This document shows, piece after piece, positions 10,351-16,905 of a stretch of DNA of 17,290 bases (within the stretch, counting starts at the first letter, position 1; each line of letters begins with the position of its first letter). The DNA comes from Acidisphaera sp035272265. GTDB taxonomy: Bacteria > Pseudomonadota > Alphaproteobacteria > Acetobacterales > Acetobacteraceae. The notes under the pieces are model-generated. The model saw only the letters and a program-made list of their open reading frames with translations. It ran no database searches and was not told the DNA's origin. Where the stretch lies: the NCBI GenBank assembly GCA_035272265.1, contig DATEQV010000130.1, positions 1 to 17,290 of the forward strand, given 5' to 3'. Position numbers and translations under genes: made by a program.

Positions 10351-10390
10351 TCGATGAAGGTAGCGGGCATTTCTCACGCCGGGTAGCGAG

Positions 10391-10420
10391 GGCCGAAGAG
10401 CGCGGAGCGCGTAGTCCGCC
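10391..10420. repeat. REP-like palindrome (copy d)
   Basis: GGCCGA-AGA-GCGC-GGA-GCGC-GTA-GTCCGCC has the same arm, inner GCGC pair and spacing as copy a. It lies just upstream of the methyltransferase start and 42 bases from the DUF4336 relic. Confidence 0.7.
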
Positions 10421-10462
10421 ATCCCGTGTCGCCCCTGTTGCAGACTCCGCCTACCCGCCCCG

Positions 10463-10503
10463 CCTCAAACCCAAGCCATCCCGTCCCGCACCGCCTCCCG
10501 TGC
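10463..10503 (-). pseudogene. Relic of the 3' end of a DUF4336 gene
   Basis: These 41 bases match 12041-12081 with a single difference. On the minus strand they encode AREAVRDGMAWV and the stop codon, exactly the C terminus of the intact DUF4336 gene at 12043-12723; the one difference is synonymous (GCT/GCG for Ala). Similarity stops abruptly on the 5' side. The relic lies between REP-like copies d and e. Confidence 0.8.
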
Positions 10504-10548
10504 CATCCGGCAGAAAGCCTATCCCCGCCGGACCCCGCGGTCATACAA

Positions 10549-10575
10549 GGGCGAAAAAGCGAAGCGCATTCCGCC
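10549..10575. repeat. REP-like palindrome (copy e)
   Basis: GGGCGAA-AAA-GCG-AA-GCGC-AT-TCCGCC is a degenerate member of the same family as copies a-d. It separates the DUF4336 relic from the end of the amidohydrolase gene. Confidence 0.6.
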
Positions 10576-10620
10576 GTCGTGCCGAATCCGACGTCCGACG
10601 TCATACGCCCGCGCTACACA

Positions 10621-11430
10621 TCACGACAGCGCAAAGACCCTGGCCGCAGTCCCGCCGAGGAACGCCGTCTTCGTCTCGTCGCTGAGCTCCAGCGAGTCCA
10701 GCCCCTCGAGAGCCTTGGCGGGCGTGATCATCGGGTAGTTCGTCCCGAACATGACCTTGCCTCGTCCATGGCCTTTCATGAAGCGGATCAGCTCGGGCGG
10801 ATAGCGCCTGACCGTGTACGCCGACGTATCGATGTAGACGCGCGGATGCTTCGTCGCGACCGCGACCGCCTCCTCGGTCCACGGATAGCCGATATGACCG
10901 CCCACGATCGTCAACTCCGGGAAATCCAGTGCGACCCGATCGAGGTAGATCGGACGCCCCACCTCGCTATCCATCAGCGGCCCGGTGTGACCGATCTGCG
11001 TGCAGAACGGCACGCCCGCCTCGCAGCACGCGACATAGACCGGATAGAAACGCCGGTCCGTCGGCGGCGCCTCCCACAGCCACGGCAGCACGCGAATGGC
11101 CTTGAAGCCCAGGTCTTCCACGCAGCGTCGCACCTCGCGGACCGCCTGCATCGGGCGGCTGATGTCCACCGACCCGACACCCACGAACCGCCCGCCGCTC
11201 TCGGCGACAAATCCGGCCACCTCGTCGTTGGAGATCATCACGTTGCGCGGCGCCACCCACGCGCTCACCAACGCGCGGTCCACCCCGCCGGCGTCCATCG
11301 CCGCCAACGTCTCGGCCACCGGCGGCTGCTCGGTTGGACCAGCCTCGCCGGTCCACCGGCGCAGGCTGTCGAACATGGGATCCTGCATATGCCGCAGCGT
11401 CGGGTGCTGCGCCCAGGCGTCTATGATCAC
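10621..11430 (-). CDS. Amidohydrolase-2 family protein lacking usual metal ligands
   Basis: A 269-residue TIM-barrel protein of the amidohydrolase-2 (ACMSD-like) group, whose members hydrolyse or decarboxylate small carboxylated substrates using a metal. The fold markers are present: strand 1 MIIDAW, Gly-His148 in IGHTG, GGH179 and the C-terminal FGTNYPM at 228-234. The usual N-terminal HxH after IDA is replaced by W6-A-Q8, and the aspartate expected in FG(T/S)DYP is Asn231. His9, His148 and His179 remain. The start is GTG at 11430, overlapping the TGA of the upstream gene (GTGA), so translation is probably coupled to it. Either this is a subfamily with a rearranged site or it is catalytically altered. 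Confidence 0.82.
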   Translation of the reverse strand: MIIDAWAQHPTLRHMQDPMFDSLRRWTGEAGPTEQPPVAETLAAMDAGGVDRALVSAWVAPRNVMISNDEVAGFVAESGGRFVGVGSVDISRPMQAVREVRRCVEDLGFKAIRVLPWLWEAPPTDRRFYPVYVACCEAGVPFCTQIGHTGPLMDSEVGRPIYLDRVALDFPELTIVGGHIGYPWTEEAVAVATKHPRVYIDTSAYTVRRYPPELIRFMKGHGRGKVMFGTNYPMITPAKALEGLDSLELSDETKTAFLGGTAARVFALS

Positions 11431-11654
11431 CGCTCATCCCCCCGTCGGAGCAACCCCTCGGCCTGCGCCTTCAGCCGGTTGAGCGCGCGGTCGGACACGT
11501 TCATGTCGGCGCCGGTATGGATGCTCTCGTCGGACGCATCGCAATACCAACCCGGCATGTCGACCGTGATGCTCCGGCCGCTATAGGTCAGCGTCATCGG
11601 CCGCGTGTCGCGATGCATCGGCGCTCTTGTCTTCGGGCAGACGGGATCAGTCAT
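11427..11654 (-). pseudogene. MqsA-family antitoxin, truncated before its HTH domain
   Basis: The 75 residues match the N-terminal YgiT/MqsA-type region: CPKTRAPMHRDTRPMTLTY, then a Y-G-R strand pair and MPGWYCD, followed by DRALNRLKAQAEGLL. In full-length alphaproteobacterial relatives the last segment leads into a Xre-like helix-turn-helix (LTQ...YE-G); here the frame ends at RRGDER. Without the HTH the protein would not bind DNA as an autoregulator. The ATG at 11654 overlaps the end of the preceding truncated gene, and the stop overlaps the GTG start of the amidohydrolase. No MqsR toxin is present. The comparison is from memory of the family, so the loss of the HTH is well supported but not measured. 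Confidence 0.65.
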
Positions 11655-11868
11655 CGTCTTTCTGGCCCAGATGCGCGCGCTCACGCACGGCACGGACTTC
11701 GTCGCCGGTCATCTTCTCGGGCGCGGTGGCTGCCGCCTCGCCAAGATGGCGCATCGTGATCTTGGCGTGCGCGCCCGCATCCATCAGGCCGGACCGACGC
11801 ACGTCGTCGGCGGTCTGCAGCAAGGCGCGGGTAAGCCGACTAGGTCGCGTCTTCCTTTTCGCTGCCAT
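11647..11868 (-). pseudogene. Xre/NadS-type antitoxin, truncated inside the HTH
   Basis: The 73-residue frame from ATG 11868 (MAAKRKTRPSRLTRALL, then KITMRHLG) has the N-terminal half of the Xre-type antitoxins paired with RelE/HigB toxins. These proteins continue after EDIRALRE.AHLSQ with the recognition helices (roughly AVFARHLNVTVGYVSQLE). Here the frame reads VRAVRERAHLGQ and then KDDD-stop, so only the first HTH helix remains. The 3' end overlaps the start of the MqsA-type fragment by eight bases. No toxin gene accompanies it. A functional truncated protein cannot be excluded, but a relic is more likely. Confidence 0.6.
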
Positions 11869-12030
11869 CAGGCACTCCCTCCAAAGCCTTGTCCTCGTCT
11901 CCAGGCCACGACGGAAGCTCGGCGCCGACCGGCCTGGCCTGGAGCCATTCCCGATCCACTCCTGACAGCTCGGCGGACGCGTCGCACTGCGCCGGAAGTT
12001 CATCGAGCGTGTAGCGCGGCCGGCCCTGCG
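11840..12030 (-). pseudogene. C-terminal fragment of an AbrB/MazE-type antitoxin
   Basis: On the minus strand an open frame without its own start reads RPRYTLDELPAQCDASAEL, then DREWLQARPVGAELP, and ends at a TAG at 11840. This is the toxin-binding tail typical of MazE/PemI-like antitoxins (RYTLDELLAQCD...W...PVG). The DNA-binding N-terminal half is missing: it is replaced by the end of the DUF4336 gene, whose stop is at 12043-12045. The antitoxin was therefore cut at the junction near 12040. No MazF/PemK toxin follows. Family assignment is from pattern memory. Confidence 0.55.
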
Positions 12031-12040
12031 GCTCGTCCCA

Positions 12041-12081
12041 CCTCAAACCCACGCCATCCCGTCCCGCACCGCCTCCCGTGC
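12041..12081. repeat. 41-bp direct repeat, intact copy (end of DUF4336 gene)
   Basis: This copy covers the last 12 codons plus the stop of the DUF4336 gene and two bases beyond it. The partner copy at 10463-10503 has the same orientation and one mismatch. Together they bracket 1.54 kb carrying the amidohydrolase and three antitoxin fragments. Confidence 0.8.
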
Positions 12082-12723
12082 GTCCTGCCGGATGATGTCG
12101 CCATGTGCCACCACCACCCGCTCGAACGGCCACTGCAGCAGCCGGTCCAGGCTCGCCCGCGCCGCCTTGCGGTCCCGGTACACGAACCGCATCAGCCGGC
12201 GCCAGCCGATGCGGCCGTGCAACCCTTGCGCCTTCAGGTACCAGTCCGTCGGCCTGTGCGACGAGCCGTGAAAATTCTCCACCAGGTCGCTCGCGATCAG
12301 GGTCCGCGTCGCCGGGTGATAGAACACCGTCTCGTCGAGCGCGCAGCCCTTGATCGTCAGCAACTCCAGATCGCCCGCCCAGTCGGGATGCGGCGTCTCC
12401 GTCAGCTCCGCGGCGAACGTCAGGTCCTTCCGTTTCTTCCACAACGACCGCGGGCCGTGCAGCAGCGCGCCCGGAAACCGGGCCAGCGCCTGCCCGGCAT
12501 AGGTGTGGTGGAACCGGTTCGGGCACACGATGTGCCGCACCGGTCCGATCGCGGCGATCTCCGCCGCCAGCGCGTCCGAGATCGGCACCGGCGAGTGCAG
12601 CAGCACGCTGCCGTCCGACAGCCGCACCACCGTCATCCGCGTTCCCAGGTGGATCGCTCCCAGGAAGTCGAACGGAGCCGACACCGCCCAGATGTTCTCG
12701 GCGACAGGTTCGAGTTCAGCCAT
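12043..12723 (-). CDS. DUF4336 protein (metallo-beta-lactamase-like fold)
   Basis: A 226-residue protein. The N terminus (IWAVSAPFDF, then VVRLSDGSVLLHSPVP) and the PNRFHH segment at 68-73 match DUF4336, a family related to metallo-beta-lactamases. Possible metal ligands are His72, His73, Asp146 in LIASDLVENF, and His207 in VVVAHGD. The complete HxHxDH motif of active lactamase-fold hydrolases is not present, so the chemistry is uncertain. The ATG at 12723 has GGAGGGG seven bases upstream. The gene is divergent from the Cys-rich unknown gene, with a perfect 12-pair hairpin in the shared intergenic region. No signal peptide is visible, so it is cytoplasmic. Its last 12 codons are duplicated at 10463-10503. 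Confidence 0.85.
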   Translation of the reverse strand: MAELEPVAENIWAVSAPFDFLGAIHLGTRMTVVRLSDGSVLLHSPVPISDALAAEIAAIGPVRHIVCPNRFHHTYAGQALARFPGALLHGPRSLWKKRKDLTFAAELTETPHPDWAGDLELLTIKGCALDETVFYHPATRTLIASDLVENFHGSSHRPTDWYLKAQGLHGRIGWRRLMRFVYRDRKAARASLDRLLQWPFERVVVAHGDIIRQDAREAVRDGMAWV

Positions 12724-12743
12724 GCGCGACCCCTCCGTTTCAT

Positions 12744-12771
12744 CGTCATGGTCCGCCTTCGGACCATGACG
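12744..12771. repeat. Perfect 12-pair hairpin in a divergent promoter region
   Basis: CGTCATGGTCCG (12744-12755) pairs fully with CGGACCATGACG (12760-12771) across a CCTT loop. Its arms are the same CGTCATGGTCCG/CGGACCAT and CATGACG blocks that open and close the 88-bp element at 6457-6544. It lies 20 bases before the DUF4336 start and 54 bases before the divergent gene. Confidence 0.8.
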
Positions 12772-12825
12772 GCACCAAGTCTATACCGACCCGCACCCCG
12801 AACACCTCGCGTCCAGACGGCGGGC

Positions 12826-13878
12826 GTGCAGGACGCGTTCTGCGCGCACCGCCCGCCGCCCCGCATCCTGTTCCGCCCGTCGCTCGCCCGGCGCGACCTC
12901 GCCTCCTGGTGCGAAGAGCCGCACACGCGCACCGGCCGCAGCGCGCCGCCCTGTCCCGCATGCGCCAAGGCCCGCACGCTCTATGCCGAGGCCGTCGGCG
13001 GCGACTGGAAGGCCGAATGCTCGCTCTACCGGCTCGCCCGCCGCGGCGCCGTCCGGCTCTGCGCCGAGCGCCGCCGCTACGCCGAGGAGCAATCCGAACT
13101 CCGCGCCCGTCTGCGCGCGTGGCGCACGCCGTCGCCGCCGCCGAACTGGCGCATGCTGCGCCTGCTCTACGACCATCGCCCGCGCCGCGGGCCGCCCTGG
13201 CACATCCAGGACCGCCAGCAGGCCGAGGCCGACCTGCTGCGCGCCCATGCGCGTTACCTGCGCACGCTGATCCAGCGCCGCTGCGTCCGCCTGCGCGACA
13301 TCGACCGCGCCGCCTCGGCACGCGCGCGGGCAACCGCGCCGAAGCGGCGCGCCCCGGACCCAGGCGCAGCAAACCCCGACGCCGCCGCGCCGCCCGCCGC
13401 CACGGCCCCCGCCCGCACGCGGCGGCGCGCAGGCGCCGTCGGCGCGATCCGGCACCGCCATGTCGAGCCGCCGCGATGCGCCGAACCCGGCGCGAACGCT
13501 GTCGCAAGCCTCGATGCCGATAGCCCGCCTCGCGTGCCTGCGCCGGCCAGCCCGACATGCGCGACCGGAACCGCACGGCAAGACGCCGCGACCACCGGCG
13601 CCGACCGTCGCGAGACCGGCCACCGCGAGACGGGCCTGCGCGAGACCGCCCCCCACGCGCCCGCCAACCAGGCCGCGAACCTCGCCGCCCCGCAGCCGCA
13701 CGGTCACCCCGCCGTGGTTGCCGACGAAACCGCCGCGTCCGGCGCCGCTCACCCGCCCGGCGAGCCGCCGCACCCGGCCACGCCGGCCGCGATGACGCCG
13801 CACGCCGCCCCCGACGACCCCGGCGCGGCGCAGCGCCACGCCATCGCGCGCCGCTTCACGTCCCACGGCGCGCGATGA
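12826..13878 (+). CDS. Cys-containing protein of unknown function with Ala/Pro/Arg-rich tail
   Basis: The frame shows strong third-position GC bias throughout. The N-terminal ~165 residues are ordered-looking and carry cysteines at 6, 29, 43, 46, 65, 79 and 143, including a CPAC knuckle at 43-46, ECSLYRLARR and PPPNWRMLRLLYDHR. The remaining ~185 residues are low-complexity Ala, Pro, Arg and Thr with a small RETG-type repeat (RRETGHRETGLRETA). The GTG at 12826 is preferred because residues begin to look folded there. An ATG at 12766 would start inside the hairpin and add 20 residues. There is no signal peptide or membrane segment. I do not recognise the family. It converges with the P450 gene, with only 27 bases between the stops. 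Confidence 0.65.
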   Translation: MQDAFCAHRPPPRILFRPSLARRDLASWCEEPHTRTGRSAPPCPACAKARTLYAEAVGGDWKAECSLYRLARRGAVRLCAERRRYAEEQSELRARLRAWRTPSPPPNWRMLRLLYDHRPRRGPPWHIQDRQQAEADLLRAHARYLRTLIQRRCVRLRDIDRAASARARATAPKRRAPDPGAANPDAAAPPAATAPARTRRRAGAVGAIRHRHVEPPRCAEPGANAVASLDADSPPRVPAPASPTCATGTARQDAATTGADRRETGHRETGLRETAPHAPANQAANLAAPQPHGHPAVVADETAASGAAHPPGEPPHPATPAAMTPHAAPDDPGAAQRHAIARRFTSHGAR

Positions 13879-13905
13879 CGCACACCCAAGCGACGCGCAG
13901 CGGAG

Positions 13906-15282
13906 TCACGCCCCTTTCGCGCGATCCTCCGCGATCATCTCCAGGTCCGGCCACGGCCGCAGCGTCACCTTCATCACCGGCGTGGGCAGGACCGCCGACA
14001 CGTCGCGCAGCCGCAGCCGGCCCAGCAGCACGCCCAGCACCGCCACACCCTCGAGCATCGCGAAACTGTTGCCGATGCACACCCTTGGGCCGGCGCCGAA
14101 CGGCATGTACGCGTATCGCGACCGCGCGGCCGCCGCCTCGGCACCGAACCGTTCCGGGTCGAACCGCTTGGGCTCGTCCCACAACAGCTTGTGCCGGTGT
14201 ACGGCGAAGATCGGCACCACCAGATTCGATCCGGCCTCGATTCGGTAGCCGCCCAGCTCGAACTCCTCGGCCACCTGCCGCGAGATCATCGGCGCCGGCG
14301 GATACAGCCGCATCGCCTCGGAAAATACCGCGCGGGTATAGGTCAGCTGCGCAACATGCTCCGCGCGCAACGCCGCGCCGCCGGTCACCGCATCGATCTC
14401 CGCCACCAGCTTCGCCATCACCTCGGGATGGCGCGTCAGCAAATGCAGCGTCCAGGTCAGCCCGAGCGACGTCGTCTCGTGCCCGGCGATGACGAAGGTC
14501 AGCAGGTTGTCGACGATCTCCTCGTCGGTCATCGTCCGCCCGTCCTGCGTATCGACCGCCGACAGCAGCAGCGCCACCAGGTCGTCGCGCTGCGACGACG
14601 CGCGCCGCCGCTCCGCCAGAATGCCGGCGGCGGTCGCGCGCAGATACCGCACGGCGTCGCGCTGCCGCCGCCGCCCCGGAAAAGGCATCCACGACGGCGC
14701 GCCGGTCAGCGCCAGCACCAGCACCCAGCCCAGCGGCCGCGCGTAGTCGAAGATGCTGCGCTCGAAGCGCGCCACGTCCACCGCCGCCTCGCCCGACAGC
14801 ATCGTCTCGACGATGATGTCGAACGTGGTGTGCATCATCTCGTGCGTCATCCGCAGGCGGCTGCCCGCGCTCGCCAGCCAGCGGTCCCGCGTGCGTTCCG
14901 CCGCCGCGATCATCGTCGGCAGCATCGCCTGCAGCCGGTTGTGCTGGAACCCCGGCGCCAGCGCGCGCCGCTGCCAGCGCCAGTCGCCTTCCTCCGCCGT
15001 CAGCAGGCCTTCGCCCAGCAGCGGCACCAGCGAGCGGCGCATCTCCCCGGTCCGGCGCATGATGCCGGACCGCCGCACCAGCACCTCCTGGATCAGGTCG
15101 GGATCCATCACGTAGTAGCGGTGCCGGCCCAACGCCTGCGTGTGCACCAGCTTGTCGCGGAACACCTCGCGGGGCATGCCGGCCAGCTGGTTGCGCGTGG
15201 TCTTCGCCAGCGCGCGCAGCGACAGGTGCTTGCGCACCGGCGGCAAAGTCCGCGCCTCCGCCGCCAACTCGCTCACCTGCAT
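13906..15282 (-). CDS. Cytochrome P450
   Basis: A 458-residue haem-thiolate monooxygenase. The I-helix oxygen-activation motif AGHETT is at 266-271, the K-helix EAMR (ExxR) at 322-325, and the haem-binding FGAGPRVCIG at 395-404 with Cys402 as the iron ligand. The WRWQRRALAPGF segment of the C helix is at 101-112. There is no N-terminal membrane anchor, so it is a soluble bacterial enzyme. Overall it looks like the CYP102-domain/eukaryote-like group seen in bacteria rather than the short CYP101 type. The ATG at 15282 has GGGGAG five bases upstream; longer frames exist but lack coding character. No ferredoxin or reductase gene is adjacent, so the redox partner and substrate are unknown. Confidence 0.95.
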   Translation of the reverse strand: MQVSELAAEARTLPPVRKHLSLRALAKTTRNQLAGMPREVFRDKLVHTQALGRHRYYVMDPDLIQEVLVRRSGIMRRTGEMRRSLVPLLGEGLLTAEEGDWRWQRRALAPGFQHNRLQAMLPTMIAAAERTRDRWLASAGSRLRMTHEMMHTTFDIIVETMLSGEAAVDVARFERSIFDYARPLGWVLVLALTGAPSWMPFPGRRRQRDAVRYLRATAAGILAERRRASSQRDDLVALLLSAVDTQDGRTMTDEEIVDNLLTFVIAGHETTSLGLTWTLHLLTRHPEVMAKLVAEIDAVTGGAALRAEHVAQLTYTRAVFSEAMRLYPPAPMISRQVAEEFELGGYRIEAGSNLVVPIFAVHRHKLLWDEPKRFDPERFGAEAAAARSRYAYMPFGAGPRVCIGNSFAMLEGVAVLGVLLGRLRLRDVSAVLPTPVMKVTLRPWPDLEMIAEDRAKGA

Positions 15283-15422
15283 CGGCGCTCCCCATCGGTT
15301 GTCGTCGACGCACGCGCGCGCAACCCTGACACGCTGCGCCGAACCGTCGACGAAGAGAGTGTCTGTAGCGCCATCACGCACGCGGCGCGATGCCGAATGC
15401 AACGGCCGCCCGGCGCGCCGCC

Positions 15423-15650
15423 CTACGGCCGTTCGCTCGCAGGCGGGCGGTGCCCGTCCTTGCGGCCGCCGACGCTGCCCACCACGCGATCGGCCTGCCA
15501 GACCTCGGCGGCGGGGTGCCACTTCAGCAGCCGCTCGGCCTCGGCCAGCGCATCCGCGTCGCTCGCGCACGCGATGTTCGCCGCGCCGCACACCCAGTCC
15601 GCGGTGTTGAGAAACAACACGCGATACCGGGTCAGATGTCGCGATTCCAT
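15423..15650 (-). CDS. Small conserved-type hypothetical protein
   Basis: A 75-residue protein from ATG 15650 (MESRHLTRYRVLFLN). The segments TRYRVLFLN, IACASDADALAEAERLL and AAEVWQADRVV match from memory a common family of short alphaproteobacterial proteins of unknown function (pattern YRLYFLD...ECASDEEAI...WQG.R.V). An in-frame ATG at 15728 would give 101 residues, but the extra N-terminal part is basic and unstructured. The longer start would, however, put the gene only about 30 bases after a transcription start predicted from the FNR-like box at 15793-15806. No ribosome binding site is convincing for either start. It is followed by the P450 gene on the same strand, 140 bases away. Confidence 0.55.
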   Translation of the reverse strand: MESRHLTRYRVLFLNTADWVCGAANIACASDADALAEAERLLKWHPAAEVWQADRVVGSVGGRKDGHRPPASERP

Positions 15651-15792
15651 GCACCCAGGGCTGGAACCGGCGCGCCTCGTCTTGGCGAGCGCGCGCGTTC
15701 CGGGACTCGATGCTGACTTCAGGTTCATGAGGCTGGCCGATCGTCACGTCGCGAGAAAGGCGCCTGGATACGCGCTTCGTGACGGACACACC

Positions 15793-15806
15793 TTGACCCA
15801 GGTCAA
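15793..15806. promoter_or_regulatory. FNR/FixK-type operator variant
   Basis: TTGACCCAGGTCAA is a perfect palindrome of the form TTGAC-N4-GTCAA, a common variant of the Crp/Fnr-family site, with the same xCAG core as the other three boxes in this window. The nearest downstream gene is the small minus-strand protein (start 15650 or 15728). No plus-strand gene follows. Confidence 0.6.
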
Positions 15807-15892
15807 GCTGCGCGGTGCGCCTGCGCCGGCATGCGCCAGCGTATCTGTCCTAACTGCCCGGCCGAACGGAGACTCTGCGGAGACCCGGACAT

Positions 15893-15919
15893 CGAGGGGC
15901 AGCGCGCGGCTGCCCCTCG
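15893..15919. terminator. GC-rich hairpin at the end of ompW
   Basis: CGAGGGGCAGC and GCTGCCCCTCG form a perfect 11-pair stem with a GCGCG loop, starting eight bases past the OmpW stop. There is no T-run on the minus strand, so this may be a rho-independent-like 3' structure or an mRNA stabiliser rather than a strict terminator. Confidence 0.6.
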
Positions 15920-15926
15920 CCCCGGC

Positions 15927-16670
15927 TCAGAACCGGTAGCCGATGCCTCCGCCGAGCACGGCCGGGCTCAGCCAGTCTTGCGCCTTGATCGCGCCGTGGT
16001 TGAGCGACGCCGTCGTGTGCACGATGAGCTGCTTGAAGTCGAGGTTGAGGAACCAGTGGCCGGTGAAGTTGTAGTCGAAGCCCACCTGGACCGCGCCGCC
16101 GATGTTGTTGCTCAGGCTCAGGCTCTGCACGATCGGCTTCGCCCCGTTTTCCGCGTAGAAGAACGTCGCGTTCAGGCCGGCGCCGATATACGGGCTGAAC
16201 CTTTCGTGCGGCGCGAAGTGGTACTGCAGCGTCAGCGTCGGCGGCAGCACCCAGGTGCTGCCGACATCGACATCGCCCAGCGCCGTGTCCACCGCCTGGA
16301 TCTGGTGTCTGGTGGACGCCGCGATCAGTTCGGCGGCGATGTTGTCGGTGAAGAAGTACGAAACGTCGATCTCGGGCGCCACCTGGTTCGTCGTGGTGAC
16401 GTGGCCGCCGATCGCGCTGATCGTGCTGCTCCAGTTCCCGGGGATCACGCCGATGACGCGCACGCGCACCATCACCGTGCCCGCCGCCTTGCCGACCGGC
16501 GCGGTCGCGTCGAACGGCGACATCGACGCGGGCGGCGGCCCGGGCGGCGGTGCGGTGGGCGCGTTCTGCGCCGTCTGCATCGCGTCGTCGATGTTGACGG
16601 TCTGCGCGGCGGCGCCGCCGGCGGCGATCATCGCGGCTGCCACCAGACCCGAACCGAGTATCTTCTTCAC
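15927..16670 (-). CDS. ompW: OmpW-family outer membrane protein
   Basis: A 247-residue eight-stranded beta-barrel porin for small hydrophobic compounds. The GTG at 16670 is chosen because AGGAGG lies four bases upstream and the protein then begins MKKILGSGL, a standard signal peptide cleaved near residue 22. The family core VLPPTLTLQYHFAP is at 141-154, followed by YIGAGLNATFF (161-171). The protein ends in Tyr-Arg-Phe, the C-terminal aromatic signal for BAM-dependent assembly. Between signal and barrel is an unusual Pro/Ala-rich linker (about 37-56), making it some 35 residues longer than E. coli OmpW. Two FNR-type boxes upstream suggest oxygen control, as reported for ompW in enterobacteria. 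Confidence 0.93.
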   Translation of the reverse strand: MKKILGSGLVAAAMIAAGGAAAQTVNIDDAMQTAQNAPTAPPPGPPPASMSPFDATAPVGKAAGTVMVRVRVIGVIPGNWSSTISAIGGHVTTTNQVAPEIDVSYFFTDNIAAELIAASTRHQIQAVDTALGDVDVGSTWVLPPTLTLQYHFAPHERFSPYIGAGLNATFFYAENGAKPIVQSLSLSNNIGGAVQVGFDYNFTGHWFLNLDFKQLIVHTTASLNHGAIKAQDWLSPAVLGGGIGYRF

Positions 16671-16778
16671 CTTGCCTCCTCGCACCATCACGAGGCGACA
16701 GGCGTCGTGCGGCGACTTCATTGAGCGACAACCGTTCAGCTTCGCCGCTCAATCCACCGCACACGGAAAAGGGCCGCT

Positions 16779-16792
16779 TTGATCCAGATCAG
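16779..16792. promoter_or_regulatory. Proximal FNR-type box upstream of ompW
   Basis: TTGATCCAGATCAG matches TTGAT-N4-ATCAA except at the last base. Its centre is about 115 bases before the ompW start. A class II start of transcription would fall near 16744, giving a leader of about 74 bases. Confidence 0.65.
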
Positions 16793-16830
16793 GCTTTTCG
16801 TGCCACAACTGCGTGACAAGCGGTCCGGGG

Positions 16831-16844
16831 TTGATCCAGATCAA
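16831..16844. promoter_or_regulatory. Distal FNR-type box upstream of ompW
   Basis: TTGATCCAGATCAA is a perfect FNR/FixK consensus palindrome. Its centre is 52 bases, close to five helical turns, from the centre of the proximal box, so two dimers would sit on the same DNA face. Confidence 0.75.
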
Positions 16845-16905
16845 TGCGGCCGACGGCCGGCCGACGCAGCGCGCGGCGGCCGGACGCCGGCTCGCGCACG
16901 TCGCG

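Noticed and set aside
8717..10575. CRISPR-like array from the recurring palindromes
   Set aside because: The copies are degenerate, irregularly spaced (about 50 bp to 1.4 kb apart) and separated by gene sequence, not uniform spacers.
10463..12081. 41-bp repeats as att sites of a mobile element or target-site duplication of a transposon
   Set aside because: No recombinase or transposase gene lies between them, and the repeat is too long for a transposon target duplication; kept only as evidence of rearrangement.
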